A DNA stretch of 64,000 nt from Aminobacter carboxidus. Lineage in GTDB: Bacteria > Pseudomonadota > Alphaproteobacteria > Rhizobiales > Rhizobiaceae. This document shows positions 1 to 9,062 of this stretch, one piece after another; position 1 is the stretch's first letter; the number at the start of each line of letters is the position of its first letter. The stretch covers positions 62,001-126,000 of the forward strand of contig NZ_JACZEP010000012.1 in NCBI RefSeq assembly GCF_014863355.1, read 5' to 3'. The position numbers and the translations under genes were made by a program. The notes beneath the pieces were generated by a model. It was not told the origin of the DNA and made no database searches. It saw only the letters and a program-made list of their open reading frames with translations.

Positions 1-744
1 GTCGGCGGAACACCACGCATATCGGTCGTGGTTCCCGCCAAGAACGAGGCCAAGAACCTTCCACACGTCCTTCCCCATATTCCTGCGTGGGTGGATGAAG
101 TCATCCTCGTCGACGGCAATTCGACGGACGACACGATCGCGGTCGCCAGATCGTTGTTGCCCGACATCGTCGTGCTGCAGCAGGACAGGCGCGGCAAGGG
201 TGCGGCCCTGCGCACCGGCTTCAATGCCGCCAGGGGTGACATCATCATCACCCTCGACGCCGACGGCTCGGCCGATCCGGGCGAGATCCCCGCTTTTGTC
301 GGCGCGCTGCTGGCGGGTGCCGATTTCGTCAAGGGCTCACGCTTCATGCAGGGCGGCAACACCACCGACATGGAATGGTATCGCAGGCTCGGCAACTGGG
401 GATTGCTGACGCTCGTGCGCATTCGCTTCGGCGGCAAGTTCACCGACCTTTGCTACGGCTACAACGCGTTTTGGCGCGACGTGCTGCCTTATCTCAACAT
501 CGAGGACGCGACAGGTTTCGAAATCGAGACCGAAATGAACGTCCAGGCGCTGCGCGCCAACCTCAACGTGTTCGAGGTGGCCAGCAAGGAGTTCCCGCGC
601 ATCCATGGCGTCAGCAACTTGCGCACCATCCCCGACGGCTGGCGGGTGTTGAAGACGATCGTTCGCCTCGGCGTCTCCCGCCCGGCACGGCCGGCGGTAC
701 CCGCCCGCAACGCAACCGGACAACAACACCAACCCAGCGTCTAG
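1..744 (+). CDS. Family 2 glycosyltransferase, 5' end cut by window
   Basis: The reading frame is already open at base 1, so the true start lies upstream; the first in-frame start codon inside the window is GTG at 28. The visible ~247 residues carry a GT-A fold nucleotide-sugar signature: VVVPAKNEAKNL at the N terminus, then DGNSTDDT and a DADGS motif that would bind the metal-nucleotide diphosphate. The family (dolichol-phosphate-mannose-synthase-like GT2) transfers a sugar from a nucleotide donor to a lipid or polysaccharide acceptor at the inner face of the membrane. No transmembrane segment is evident. It is followed after 10 bp by a second GT2 gene and then a GT2-deacetylase fusion, so an exopolysaccharide or surface-glycan operon is likely. 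Acceptor and donor are unknown. Confidence 0.85.
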   Translation, partial: VGGTPRISVVVPAKNEAKNLPHVLPHIPAWVDEVILVDGNSTDDTIAVARSLLPDIVVLQQDRRGKGAALRTGFNAARGDIIITLDADGSADPGEIPAFVGALLAGADFVKGSRFMQGGNTTDMEWYRRLGNWGLLTLVRIRFGGKFTDLCYGYNAFWRDVLPYLNIEDATGFEIETEMNVQALRANLNVFEVASKEFPRIHGVSNLRTIPDGWRVLKTIVRLGVSRPARPAVPARNATGQQHQPSV

Positions 745-754
745 GCGAGCGATC

Positions 755-1699
755 ATGACGGCGTCGGCGACTTCGGTATCGGTCATCATCTGCGCCTACG
801 CCGACAACCGTCGCGAGCAGTTGCAGCGCGCCATCGCCTCGGTGGTCGCCCAGCGCACCAAGGCGGCCGAGATCATCGTGGTCATCGACCACAATATGCC
901 GCTGTGGGCCTACTTCTTTGCCACCTATCCGGATGTGCTGGTCATCTGCAATGAAGGCACGCGCGGCCTGTCAGGCGCCCGCAACACCGGGGTCAGCCGG
1001 GCCAGTGGCGAAGTCCTGGCCTTCCTCGACGACGACGCTGTCGCAGCCCCCGACTGGCTCGAAAGGATGCTGCCGCATTATCGCAACCCGTCGGTCATCG
1101 GTCTCGGTGGCCGCGTCCTGCCGATGTGGCAGGTCGATCGTCCGCGCTGGTTTCCCGAAGAATTCCAGTGGGTGGTCGGCTGCAGCTATCGCGGCCAGCC
1201 CGAAAAAGTCGAGCCGGTGCGCAATCCCATCGGCTGCAACATGTCGTTCCGCCGCTTCATCTTCGATCTGACCGGGGGTTTCCGTGAAGGCATCGGCCGC
1301 ACTGCGGCCGATGCCGCCGGTTGCGAGGAAACGGAGCTGTGTATCCGCGCCCTGCAGGCCATTCCCGGCTCGCTCATCCTGTATGATCCGGCGATGAGCG
1401 TGCACCACCAGGTGACGGCCGAGCGTGCCGGCTGGCGCTATTTCCGCAAGCGTTGCCTTGCCGAAGGCCGCTCCAAGACCCAAGTTGTCGGTGCAGTGGG
1501 CGCGTTGGACGGATTGTCCAGCGAACAGCGCTACGTCATGCGCGTACTGCCGGCGGGCGTGCTGCGCGGGCTTGGTGATGCCGTGATCAAATTCGACATG
1601 TGGGGGCTGGCCCGCGCCGCCGGCATCTGTTTCGGGCTCGGCTACACGACGATGGGCTATGTCGGCGCCCGTCTGAGCCTCGCATGGAGGCATGCATGA
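755..1699 (+). CDS. Family 2 glycosyltransferase
   Basis: A 314-residue GT2 enzyme. The N terminus has the usual strand-loop VSVIICAYADNR, a central acidic motif FLDDDAVAAPDWL (metal/UDP-sugar binding) and an ETELCIRAL segment matching the catalytic-base ED/ET region of the family. A hydrophobic C-terminal tail may contact the membrane. The ATG at 755 follows an AGGCGAG stretch and lies 10 bp after the upstream gene. The stop overlaps the next start as ATGA (1696-1699), indicating translational coupling. It probably adds one sugar in the surface-glycan pathway built by this three-gene run. Substrate cannot be read from the sequence. Confidence 0.88.
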   Translation: MTASATSVSVIICAYADNRREQLQRAIASVVAQRTKAAEIIVVIDHNMPLWAYFFATYPDVLVICNEGTRGLSGARNTGVSRASGEVLAFLDDDAVAAPDWLERMLPHYRNPSVIGLGGRVLPMWQVDRPRWFPEEFQWVVGCSYRGQPEKVEPVRNPIGCNMSFRRFIFDLTGGFREGIGRTAADAAGCEETELCIRALQAIPGSLILYDPAMSVHHQVTAERAGWRYFRKRCLAEGRSKTQVVGAVGALDGLSSEQRYVMRVLPAGVLRGLGDAVIKFDMWGLARAAGICFGLGYTTMGYVGARLSLAWRHA

Positions 1700-3783
1700 T
1701 CGCGCCCGAGTTTCACCCGATCAAGATTCTCGACGTCGACGTCTGCCGGCCGATGAGCGATGTGCCGATGGTCGACGCGGCGAGCGGTCAGCGCTATGGC
1801 GGTGTCTTTTGCCTCGTCCGCCGCCAAGGTCGTCCGGTGACGATCATGGAATTCGATTTCGACCAAGACGTGCTCACCACATTCGAATTGCGACGCCGCA
1901 TCTCCGAAAACCAGGCCGTGCAGGACAGCACATTCCAGCACGACGCGCCGCTGCCGAAGAAGGAAGGTCCATTCGCCAGCGTCGTCATCGCCACGCGTGA
2001 CCGCGCCGAAAGCCTGGCGCGCTGCCTCGATTCATTGCTGCTCCAGACCTACCAGCCGTTCGACATCGTCGTCGTCGACAACGCGCCGTCCTCGTCGCAG
2101 ACCGCCGACCTCATCGCCCGCCGCTACGGCGGCGCGCGCGCGGTCCGTTATGTCAGGGAGAACGTGCCGGGCCTCGGTCGCGCCCACAATGCCGGGCTCG
2201 CCAACCTGTCTTCCGAACTCGTGCTGTTCACCGACGACGACGTCGTGGTCGATCCCAACTGGGTCGCGGCAATGGCCACCAATTTCGACCGCGACGGCCG
2301 GGTCGGCTGCGTCACCGGCCTGATCCTGCCGGCCGAACTCGACACCCGCGCGCAATTCTGGACCGAGCGCCATGGCGGCTTCGGCAAGGGTTTTGCACGC
2401 AAGATCTTCGATCTCGCCGGTAATCGGCCGGCGGGGTCGCTTTTTCCCTTCACTGCCGGACAGTTCGGCTCGGGCGCCAACATGGCATTCAGGACCGAGG
2501 CGCTGCGCCAGATCGGCGGCTTCGATTCAGCGCTGGGCGCTGGCACGCTGGCGCGCGGCGGCGACGACCTCGCCTCGTTCTATGCCGTGGTCCAGGCTGG
2601 TTTCCAGCTCATCTACGAGCCGCGCGCCCTGCTCTGGCACCATCACCGCCGCGGCGAAGACGGCATGCGCCGCCAGGCCTTCGGTTACGGCATGGGCCTA
2701 GGCGCCTATCTCACCAAGGTCGTGATCGACGAACCGGCGGCAGCCTTGCGCCTGGCCCGCGCCATGCCGGCTGGTATCGCTCACATGGCCGGGCCGACAT
2801 CGCCCAAGAGCCAGCGCCTGCCAGGCGACTATCCCAGCAACCTGATCTGGCGCGAGAGGCTGGGTATCGCCGCTGGCGTTCCGGGCTACTTGCGCAGCCG
2901 CTATGCCGCAGCACGCAGCCCGTCATCCGGCATCGCCCCATCGGCGAACGGGCACGAGGTCGCCGTCAAGGGAGGATCGACAGCCATGCGCCCATCCGTG
3001 CCTATCCTTGTTTACCACAGCATCGACACCAGCTGTGCTGCGCTCTACCGGCGCTGGATGATGCTGCCCGACGAGTTCGAACGCCACATGCAGGTGCTGG
3101 CCGAAGGCGGCTTCCGCCCGGTGACGATCTCTGCGCTGGCGACGATCTTCCGCGAAAAGCGGCCCCTGCCCCCACGCACGATTTGTATCACCTTCGATGA
3201 CGGACTGCAGGACTTCCTCACCGGCGCGATGCCCGTGCTGGAACGCCACGGCTTTGCCGCGACCCTCTACGTCGTCTCGGGCCTCGTCGGCAAAACCAGC
3301 CAGTGGCTCGCCACTTCAGGCGAAGGCGACCGCCCCATGCTCGGCTGGGGCGACCTGCGGGCGCTGGCCTGCGAAGGCATCGAAATCGGGGCCCATACCG
3401 TCAGCCACCCGCAGTTGGATATCTTGTCGGCAAGCGACGCGGCGCGCGAGATCCATGACAGCAAGCTTGCCCTCGAACACGGCTTGAAGCGGCCGGTGCA
3501 CGGGTTCGCTTACCCGCATGGCTATTCGAGCCGCACCACGCGCGCGCTGGTTCGCGGCGCCGGCTTCACCTCGGCGTGCCGGGTCAGGCATGCCATGACC
3601 TCGACGACGGAGGATCCGTACACCTTGTCGCGTATCGTCATGACCAGCGAGGTCGGGCCAGCCGAATTGCGCCGCATGCTGACCCAGCCGGTGCTGCCGG
3701 TGGCACCGCCGGCCGACAGGCTGGTCGCCTCGGGCTGGCGCATGGTTCGGCGCTTCCAGCATCTCGCCCACGCCAGCAGCTAA
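1696..3783 (+). CDS. Fusion: GT2 glycosyltransferase + polysaccharide deacetylase
   Basis: 695 residues when started at the ATG at 1696, which is preceded by GGAGG (1686-1690) and overlaps the upstream stop; an upstream in-frame extension to 1600 lacks support. Residues ~1-90 form an uncharacterised N-terminal segment. Residues ~93-330 are a GT2 domain (SVVIATRDRAESL, then TDDDVVVDPNW). Residues ~431-690 are a NodB-type carbohydrate esterase 4 domain: a YHSID start, the metal-binding TFDDG (~497-501), HTVSHP (~566) and AYPHG (~605). Such a protein could both transfer and N-deacetylate an amino-sugar in one chain. There is no signal peptide, so the deacetylase domain appears cytoplasmic, which is unusual because many CE4 enzymes are exported. 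It is the last gene of the glycosyltransferase run. Confidence 0.85.
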   Translation: MIAPEFHPIKILDVDVCRPMSDVPMVDAASGQRYGGVFCLVRRQGRPVTIMEFDFDQDVLTTFELRRRISENQAVQDSTFQHDAPLPKKEGPFASVVIATRDRAESLARCLDSLLLQTYQPFDIVVVDNAPSSSQTADLIARRYGGARAVRYVRENVPGLGRAHNAGLANLSSELVLFTDDDVVVDPNWVAAMATNFDRDGRVGCVTGLILPAELDTRAQFWTERHGGFGKGFARKIFDLAGNRPAGSLFPFTAGQFGSGANMAFRTEALRQIGGFDSALGAGTLARGGDDLASFYAVVQAGFQLIYEPRALLWHHHRRGEDGMRRQAFGYGMGLGAYLTKVVIDEPAAALRLARAMPAGIAHMAGPTSPKSQRLPGDYPSNLIWRERLGIAAGVPGYLRSRYAAARSPSSGIAPSANGHEVAVKGGSTAMRPSVPILVYHSIDTSCAALYRRWMMLPDEFERHMQVLAEGGFRPVTISALATIFREKRPLPPRTICITFDDGLQDFLTGAMPVLERHGFAATLYVVSGLVGKTSQWLATSGEGDRPMLGWGDLRALACEGIEIGAHTVSHPQLDILSASDAAREIHDSKLALEHGLKRPVHGFAYPHGYSSRTTRALVRGAGFTSACRVRHAMTSTTEDPYTLSRIVMTSEVGPAELRRMLTQPVLPVAPPADRLVASGWRMVRRFQHLAHASS

Positions 3784-3810
3784 GGTCCAAAACGAGCGAA
3801 GCGACCTTAC

Positions 3811-4575
3811 TCAGGCAGCGGCCAGTTTGGCGTCGGTATTGACGATGCGGTCGCGGCCATTGGCCTTGGCGACGTAGAGGTTCCTGTCGGCAGCGAGCAG
3901 AAGCGCGTCGAGGCCCTGGCCCGGCTGATGTTTCGACACGCCGATGCTGACGGTGACCTCGCGGCCGCTCAGGCCGACAATGGCTGAAATCGTCTTCACC
4001 TTGCGCCGCAGGCGTTCGCACACTTGCGCTGCCTTCTCGGGGCTCGCGCCGCGCAGCAGGACGACGAATTCCTCGCCACCAAACCGCCCGGCAATGTCCT
4101 GTTCGCCAATGCTCGCAGTCAGCGCGGCACCGATTTCCTGCAGCACTGCATCGCCCATGGCATGGCCGTGGCGGTCGTTGATCGCCTTGAAATGATCCGC
4201 ATCGATGAAGAGCAGCACCCCGGCGCCTTCTCCACCTTCGTCAGCGCCGACAACCAGCCGGGATTGAAGCAGGAAGGTTTTTCTGTTGAGCAGCCCGGTC
4301 AGGTCGTCAAGGCGATTGGCCCGGTCGAGCTCGGCGGCGAGTTCGACGAGCCTGGCGCTGCGGCCCATGAAAAAGTACGACAGTGGAAACGCCACCGCGA
4401 CGACGATTAGGCTGGTCAGCACGAGATCGAGCAGCAGCCGGTCGGAGAAGAAGATCGCGTAGAAGATAAGCGTGAGCAGATCGGCACCGATCGTCGCGGC
4501 TGCCACGATCGCGCAAGCCTGCCCCAGTACCGACAGGCGGTTGAAACGTGCAGCGATGCGACTTGCCCCAACCAT
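3811..4575 (-). CDS. Membrane-anchored GGDEF diguanylate cyclase
   Basis: 254 residues from the ATG at 4575, behind a GGGAGAG/CAGGG stretch; a TTG at 4617 would add 14 poorly supported residues. Two hydrophobic segments (~17-40 and ~48-70) anchor it in the inner membrane with almost no periplasmic sensor. The C-terminal ~160 residues are a GGDEF domain: DDLTGLLNR, a metal-binding FIDADHFKAIND, and the active-site motif GGEEF, a functional GG(D/E)EF variant. It should make cyclic di-GMP from two GTP. An RxxD product-inhibition site was not obvious. It is convergent with the glycan cluster, and exopolysaccharide production is often c-di-GMP controlled, so a functional link is possible but not shown. 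Confidence 0.9.
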   Translation of the reverse strand: MVGASRIAARFNRLSVLGQACAIVAAATIGADLLTLIFYAIFFSDRLLLDLVLTSLIVVAVAFPLSYFFMGRSARLVELAAELDRANRLDDLTGLLNRKTFLLQSRLVVGADEGGEGAGVLLFIDADHFKAINDRHGHAMGDAVLQEIGAALTASIGEQDIAGRFGGEEFVVLLRGASPEKAAQVCERLRRKVKTISAIVGLSGREVTVSIGVSKHQPGQGLDALLLAADRNLYVAKANGRDRIVNTDAKLAAA

Positions 4576-4698
4576 CCCTGGCCGCTCTCCCGAATTTCGG
4601 GTTTCAGATAGCAGCAAATGGTAAAGCCAAGCTGACCGGTTTTGTTAATTGTTTGTTTCGATTGGCCTCGGGGCGAGACACCGAGGCTTCGATACGCC

Positions 4699-5973
4699 TC
4701 AGCCAAAGCGCTCCATGGCATAAGGGGCAGGATCGGTGAATGTGGGCTTGCCCGTCATCATCTCGGCGAGCAGGCGCCCGGAGATCGGGCCAAGCGTCAG
4801 GCCGTGATGGTTGTGGCCGAAGGCGAACCACAGCCCCTTGTGGCGATAACCCCGGCCGATCACCGGCCGCATGTCGGGCAGGCACGGACGCGATCCCATC
4901 CAGGGATTCGGCTCGATACGCTGCCTGATCGGGAAGATCTGGCGCGCCAGCGGCTCCGTCCTGTCAAGCTGGATCGGGCTTGGCCGGCTGCCGCGCGAGG
5001 CGAACTCGACGCCGGTGGTCAGCCTGATGCCTTTGGCCATCGATGCCAGCACGAAACCGCCGTCGGCATCGACAATGGGATGATAGAGCCGGGCGTCGGC
5101 ATCGGTTTCGAAATGGACGTGGTAGCCACGCTTCATTGCCAGCGGAATCTTGTAGCCGAGCGAACGGGAGATCGTATCCGTCCAGGGCCCCAGCGCGACA
5201 ACTGCTTCCGCGGCCTCGACGCGCCCGCTGTCGGTGACGATGCTCCAGCCCGTTTCCTCCTGCCGCAGCTGTCGAGCATCGCCGTGCAGGAACAGCCCTC
5301 CACGATCGACGAAATGGCTGGCATAGGCTTTCACCAGCGCGCCCGGATCGGCAACGGTGGCCGGATCGAGCCAATGCACGGCGCCAACCAGGCCGTCGGA
5401 GAGATGCGGTTCGCGCTGTTGCAGCGCCTTGCGGTCGAGCACTTCGTAATTCAGGCCAAATTGGTGAAGGGCCGCGGCAGCACCGCGCGCATGTTCGAAC
5501 GTCTTTTCGCTTCGATAGACTTCGAGCCAGCCGGCCCGGCGCAGTTGCGGCAACACGCCGGCCTCGGACATCAGTGCCTCGTGCTCGCTCACAGAACGCT
5601 CGATCAGCGGCTGCATGTCGGCTGCCGCCCGCGCCAGCGGCTTGGGCGCCGACTCGCGCCAGAACCGCCACAGCCAGGGTGCAATGCGCGGCATTTGCAG
5701 CCAGTCGAAACGTACGTCAGCCGAGAGGTTGAACGCATAGCGCATCAGCTTCGAAAGCTCGCGCGGCGCACCATAGGGCACGACGCTCGAGCGTTCGATC
5801 AGGCCGGCATTGCCGTAGCTCGTTTCCTCTCCCGCATCACGGCGGTCGACAAGGACGACCGACCGTCCGCGCCGCTGCAGCTGCAGCGCGGCCGATACGC
5901 CGATGATCCCGGCACCGAGTACGATGACGTCGGCTCGCTGGATATGTGGTTCCATCATCGCTGCCATGGCCAT
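4699..5973 (-). CDS. FAD-dependent D-amino-acid dehydrogenase-like oxidoreductase (DadA family)
   Basis: 424 residues. A Rossmann FAD motif VLGAGIIGVSAALQLQRRG sits at the N terminus, followed by a DAGEETSYGNAGLI loop typical of DadA/DAO family flavoenzymes; the C terminus carries the second FAD-contact region (FGHNHHGLTLGPISG). The family oxidatively deaminates D-amino acids or related amines to 2-oxo acids and ammonia, passing electrons to the membrane quinone pool. Several in-frame ATGs (5973, 5967, 5958, 5955) are possible starts. It starts 4 bp after the M81 peptidase stop, so it is the last gene of the peptide-uptake operon; oxidation of released D-residues is the natural inferred role. 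Confidence 0.85.
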   Translation of the reverse strand: MAMAAMMEPHIQRADVIVLGAGIIGVSAALQLQRRGRSVVLVDRRDAGEETSYGNAGLIERSSVVPYGAPRELSKLMRYAFNLSADVRFDWLQMPRIAPWLWRFWRESAPKPLARAAADMQPLIERSVSEHEALMSEAGVLPQLRRAGWLEVYRSEKTFEHARGAAAALHQFGLNYEVLDRKALQQREPHLSDGLVGAVHWLDPATVADPGALVKAYASHFVDRGGLFLHGDARQLRQEETGWSIVTDSGRVEAAEAVVALGPWTDTISRSLGYKIPLAMKRGYHVHFETDADARLYHPIVDADGGFVLASMAKGIRLTTGVEFASRGSRPSPIQLDRTEPLARQIFPIRQRIEPNPWMGSRPCLPDMRPVIGRGYRHKGLWFAFGHNHHGLTLGPISGRLLAEMMTGKPTFTDPAPYAMERFG

Positions 5974-5977
5974 GCGC

Positions 5978-7468
5978 TCAAAGTGTCATGTCGCGGTCGA
6001 GCGGGAAGATAGGGCGCGCGACGTTGCGATACGGCATTCGGGAATAGTCCATGGTGCACAGCGCGCCGCTGTCGCAGACGATGACCTTGCCGGCGATGGG
6101 TTCGAAGGCAGCACGGAAATGCTGCATCGACTTGAGCCCGACCACGCGATGACGCGCCGGGTCGATGCCGAAGGCCCCAAACTGCTGGAGATCGCGCATC
6201 TGCGACGGCTCGGTAACGACGAGCACGGCGATGCCGTCGATCTGCACCACGGCTGTCGGACCGAAGCTGAACTCCAGCCCGCCCAGCTGCTCGCCGTCGC
6301 CGATGAGCTTGCCGTCGCTGATGACGAGCAGCTTGCCGGTCACTTCAAGCGGGTCGCCGCCGAAACGGGGATCGGTCTTGCCGCCGAGCCTGAGCTGGAC
6401 GGTGTCCCCGACGGTCGCGCTGTGAAGCTGCTTGGCCGTCTCCGGATCAACGATCGGACCGAAGCAGGCGTCGCCAATACCCACTTGCAGAAGAGCCCCC
6501 AGCAGGGCCGTCGCGTCGCCATAGCCGCCGGCACCGGGATTGTCGGCATAGTCGGCGATGATCAACGGGCGGTCGCCGCGGTAGTCGTGCGCGATCTCGG
6601 CGGCCTGCATCACCGTATAGAAGGTGTTCAGCACGTTGAAGCGGTTGTCCCAGATCTCGTCGGCGATGCTTTCGGCGAAGCTTTGGTGCCGCGCCGGGTC
6701 GCCGTCATAGGTGACAAGCACCGTCGGGCCAACTTCCGGGATATCGGCGTTGGGGAAAGCGCCGTTGATGCTGACGGCGAGCGCGCCTGCCGTCTCTTCA
6801 TAAGCGCGGGCTCTTGCAATCCATTCGACCATCGGCCCGATGTCGGTGCGCCCGGCATTGGCCTCCTCCAGCATCGGCCGGCGCGCCAGAAGCGTCTTGG
6901 GGCGGATCTCGCCGGCCATCGTCTTGTGCAGCAACTCGCCAGCGTGATGCGCAATCTCGCGCATGTCGATATGCGGGTAGGTCTTGAACGAGATCAGGAT
7001 GTCGGCGAGTTCGCACATCTTGGCCGTGACATTGGCGTGCGGGTCGAGCGTGACGGCGATCGGCAAGTCCGGTCCGACGACGGCGCGCAGCCGCTCCAGC
7101 AATTCGCCTTCGCCATCGGGCGAGAAATCTGTGACCATCGCCCCGTGCAGGCCAAGCAGGATGCCGTCGAGCTGGCCCTTGCGTGCGGCCGCCGCCTTGA
7201 CGATGGCGCCTCCGATGCGGTCGAAGGCATCGCGCGTCACCGGTCCCGCCGGTTCGGCGCCGGTGCTCAGCACATGCTCGATGGCCCAGCCGTATTTGCG
7301 CGAGATGTCGAGGAAACCGGCGATTTCAGTGTTGGCTTCGCCGCGCGCGCGGATGGCGTCGTCGCCGAACATCACGCCTTCGACGGTGAAGGCGTCATAG
7401 CCGGTCTTGCGCACGCTGAACGTGTTGGTTTCATGTTGGAATTCTGCGGTTAGAACACGAAAGCTCAT
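5978..7468 (-). CDS. M81 family metallopeptidase (MlrC-like)
   Basis: 496 residues starting at the ATG at 7468, which has GGAGACC just upstream. The N-terminal FQHETNTF and the internal TLDPHANVT and REIAHHAG motifs are hallmarks of the M81/MlrC family, zinc peptidases named after the enzyme that cleaves linearised microcystin into its amino acids. Length is normal for the family (~490-510). No signal peptide is seen, so it acts in the cytoplasm. It lies between a beta-lactamase-fold serine hydrolase and a DadA-like flavoenzyme, downstream of a full peptide ABC transporter, which supports a role in hydrolysing imported peptides. Most M81 members have no known substrate, so microcystin itself is not implied. 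Confidence 0.9.
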   Translation of the reverse strand: MSFRVLTAEFQHETNTFSVRKTGYDAFTVEGVMFGDDAIRARGEANTEIAGFLDISRKYGWAIEHVLSTGAEPAGPVTRDAFDRIGGAIVKAAAARKGQLDGILLGLHGAMVTDFSPDGEGELLERLRAVVGPDLPIAVTLDPHANVTAKMCELADILISFKTYPHIDMREIAHHAGELLHKTMAGEIRPKTLLARRPMLEEANAGRTDIGPMVEWIARARAYEETAGALAVSINGAFPNADIPEVGPTVLVTYDGDPARHQSFAESIADEIWDNRFNVLNTFYTVMQAAEIAHDYRGDRPLIIADYADNPGAGGYGDATALLGALLQVGIGDACFGPIVDPETAKQLHSATVGDTVQLRLGGKTDPRFGGDPLEVTGKLLVISDGKLIGDGEQLGGLEFSFGPTAVVQIDGIAVLVVTEPSQMRDLQQFGAFGIDPARHRVVGLKSMQHFRAAFEPIAGKVIVCDSGALCTMDYSRMPYRNVARPIFPLDRDMTL

Positions 7469-7586
7469 AGTCGGTCTCCAGATGTACATTCGGGCGTTTC
7501 GGATCGCTCAGGCGCGCGTAACGGTTGCTTGCCTCGTCGAGGGAAGCGCAGCTGAGCGGGCAAATTGGTTTGGTGTGTCTGGAACA

Positions 7587-7614
7587 GCGGCCGCGCCGGC
7601 GGGGCAGCGGCCGC
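7587..7614. repeat. Hairpin from two GCGGCCGC palindromes
   Basis: GCGGCCGC occurs at 7587-7594 and again at 7607-7614 with a 12-base GC-rich loop, so the RNA can form an 8-bp all-GC stem. It lies in the 162-bp gap between the serine hydrolase stop and the M81 start. No T-run follows on either strand. It may tune expression within the operon or be a REP-like element. Confidence 0.4.
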
Positions 7615-7630
7615 CCCAGGTCAGTTGCGG

Positions 7631-8989
7631 TTACTCCATGTGGAAGCGCATTTCGCTCACCCGGTCTTCAGCGTCGCGGCTGATCGTCCAATGCAGGTGG
7701 TATCCGCCCATCTCCAGTCGGTAGCGCCTGGCGGCGGCGTCGCCTTCCTGCTGGGTAAGCTCGAGCGGCACCCCAGTCACCGCAACGCCGCTTGAGGCGA
7801 TCTGTTCGAACCAGCCATTGCTCCACAAGCGCCAGGCCTCTTCGGCAAAGCTCTCGCGCGGCGCGCGACGATCGACAATTGCCTGCAGCAGTTCATGGTC
7901 GCGTTTGGTCTGAGTTGCGTTGCCATCGGCGATCGGCTCGTACGGCGCCAGCGCCGGATCGACGATGCCGGCGATCTTCTGGCCGATCCGGGCGACCTGG
8001 GCTTCGTCCGTATTGGCGAGCACGCAGACCGACAGCTTGCGCGCTGGAAACCGGGCGATCTCGGCACGGAAGCCGTCCCAGGTGCCGCCATGCCGGATCT
8101 TGCGATGGCCGCGGGTCACGGAATTCTGCCAGCCAAGGGCATAATTGTTGAACGACGGCTGACCGTTCTTCATCAGCACCGGCTCGGACATCAGCGCGAT
8201 GGTATCGGGGCGCAGCACCGTCGGATTGTCCAGTTCGAGCAGCCAACGGGCAATGTCGCGCGGCGAGAAATAGAGCCCGCCATCACCGGTGCGCTGCAGC
8301 GTCGGCGCCGCCCAGTAGCGGTTCTCCAGCTTGCCGTCGCGAATGCAGTGGCCGGCGGCGCGATTCGGCACGATGTCGTACCAGGACGCCTCGCGCGCCG
8401 TGGCCATGCCGACCGGCCCGAACAACCGCTCGCGCAACAGCTCGTAGTAGGGCTTGCCCGAGATGCGGGCGACGACGAGCCCGGCCAGGATGTATCCGGT
8501 GTTGCTGTACTGGTATCCTTGGCCCGGCTGGTACATGAACGGCGAGCGGCGCGCGAGATCGATCAGTTGCTCGTCGCTGTGATCCTGCCACAAATTGAGC
8601 GGCACGGCCCCAGCCTCCCCGCCACTCGTCGCAGCAAAGACGATGTCGAAATTGCCGAAGCCGGCCATCATCGACAACAGGTTGCGGATGGTGATGCCGG
8701 CCCAGCTCTCCGGGCCCTCGGGAATGTAGCGGCTCAACGGGTCGTCGAGCGTGATGCGCCCGTCCTGCAAAAGGAACATCACCGACGCCGAGGTGAACAT
8801 CTTGCCGGTCGAACCGGAGTGGAAAACCGTATCCGGCGTAACCGGCGTTTGGTTTTCGACATTGGCAAGGCCGTAGCCCGCGAGGTGAATGATCTCGCCG
8901 TCGTGTACGACGGCGACGCCCAGGCCGGGAACCTGGCTGTTTTCGACTTCCGACTGCAGGTAGCGGTCGAGTTCTTCGCTGAAGTTCAT
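7631..8989 (-). CDS. Beta-lactamase-fold serine hydrolase (class C / MlrB / D-aminopeptidase type)
   Basis: 452 residues from the ATG at 8989 with AGGA upstream; a TTG at 9085 would overlap the ATPase gene and is disfavoured. The SxxK motif is S60-T-G-K63, the second motif is Y161-S-N163, and the third, HGGTWDG, lies near residue 313 in place of KTG. This is the class C penicillin-binding/esterase pattern also found in D-stereospecific aminopeptidases and in MlrB of microcystin degraders. A C-terminal ~100-residue domain follows. No signal peptide is visible, arguing against a classical periplasmic beta-lactamase. Its place directly after the oligopeptide ABC genes and before an MlrC-like peptidase makes a peptidase role most likely. 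Confidence 0.85.
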   Translation of the reverse strand: MNFSEELDRYLQSEVENSQVPGLGVAVVHDGEIIHLAGYGLANVENQTPVTPDTVFHSGSTGKMFTSASVMFLLQDGRITLDDPLSRYIPEGPESWAGITIRNLLSMMAGFGNFDIVFAATSGGEAGAVPLNLWQDHSDEQLIDLARRSPFMYQPGQGYQYSNTGYILAGLVVARISGKPYYELLRERLFGPVGMATAREASWYDIVPNRAAGHCIRDGKLENRYWAAPTLQRTGDGGLYFSPRDIARWLLELDNPTVLRPDTIALMSEPVLMKNGQPSFNNYALGWQNSVTRGHRKIRHGGTWDGFRAEIARFPARKLSVCVLANTDEAQVARIGQKIAGIVDPALAPYEPIADGNATQTKRDHELLQAIVDRRAPRESFAEEAWRLWSNGWFEQIASSGVAVTGVPLELTQQEGDAAARRYRLEMGGYHLHWTISRDAEDRVSEMRFHME

Positions 8990-9062
8990 GCTGATTTCCT
9001 GGTCTTCAAAGCCGTCAGCGTCGGTGCAATGCACCTGCAACGGCAGTGTCTGCGAATGGAGT

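Noticed and set aside
1696-3783. NodC/NodB Nod-factor synthesis
   Set aside because: Both domains are the right superfamilies, but there is no NodA, nod box or chitin-synthase-type GT; general glycan modification is safer.
4642-7453. Long plus-strand open frames (456 and 516 codons) opposite the DadA-like and M81 genes
   Set aside because: They are antisense to well-supported enzymes, show His/Arg/Asp-rich shadow composition and no domain.
5978-8989. True microcystin degradation genes
   Set aside because: Only family-level similarity to MlrB and MlrC; MlrA and MlrD are absent, so the substrate is left open.
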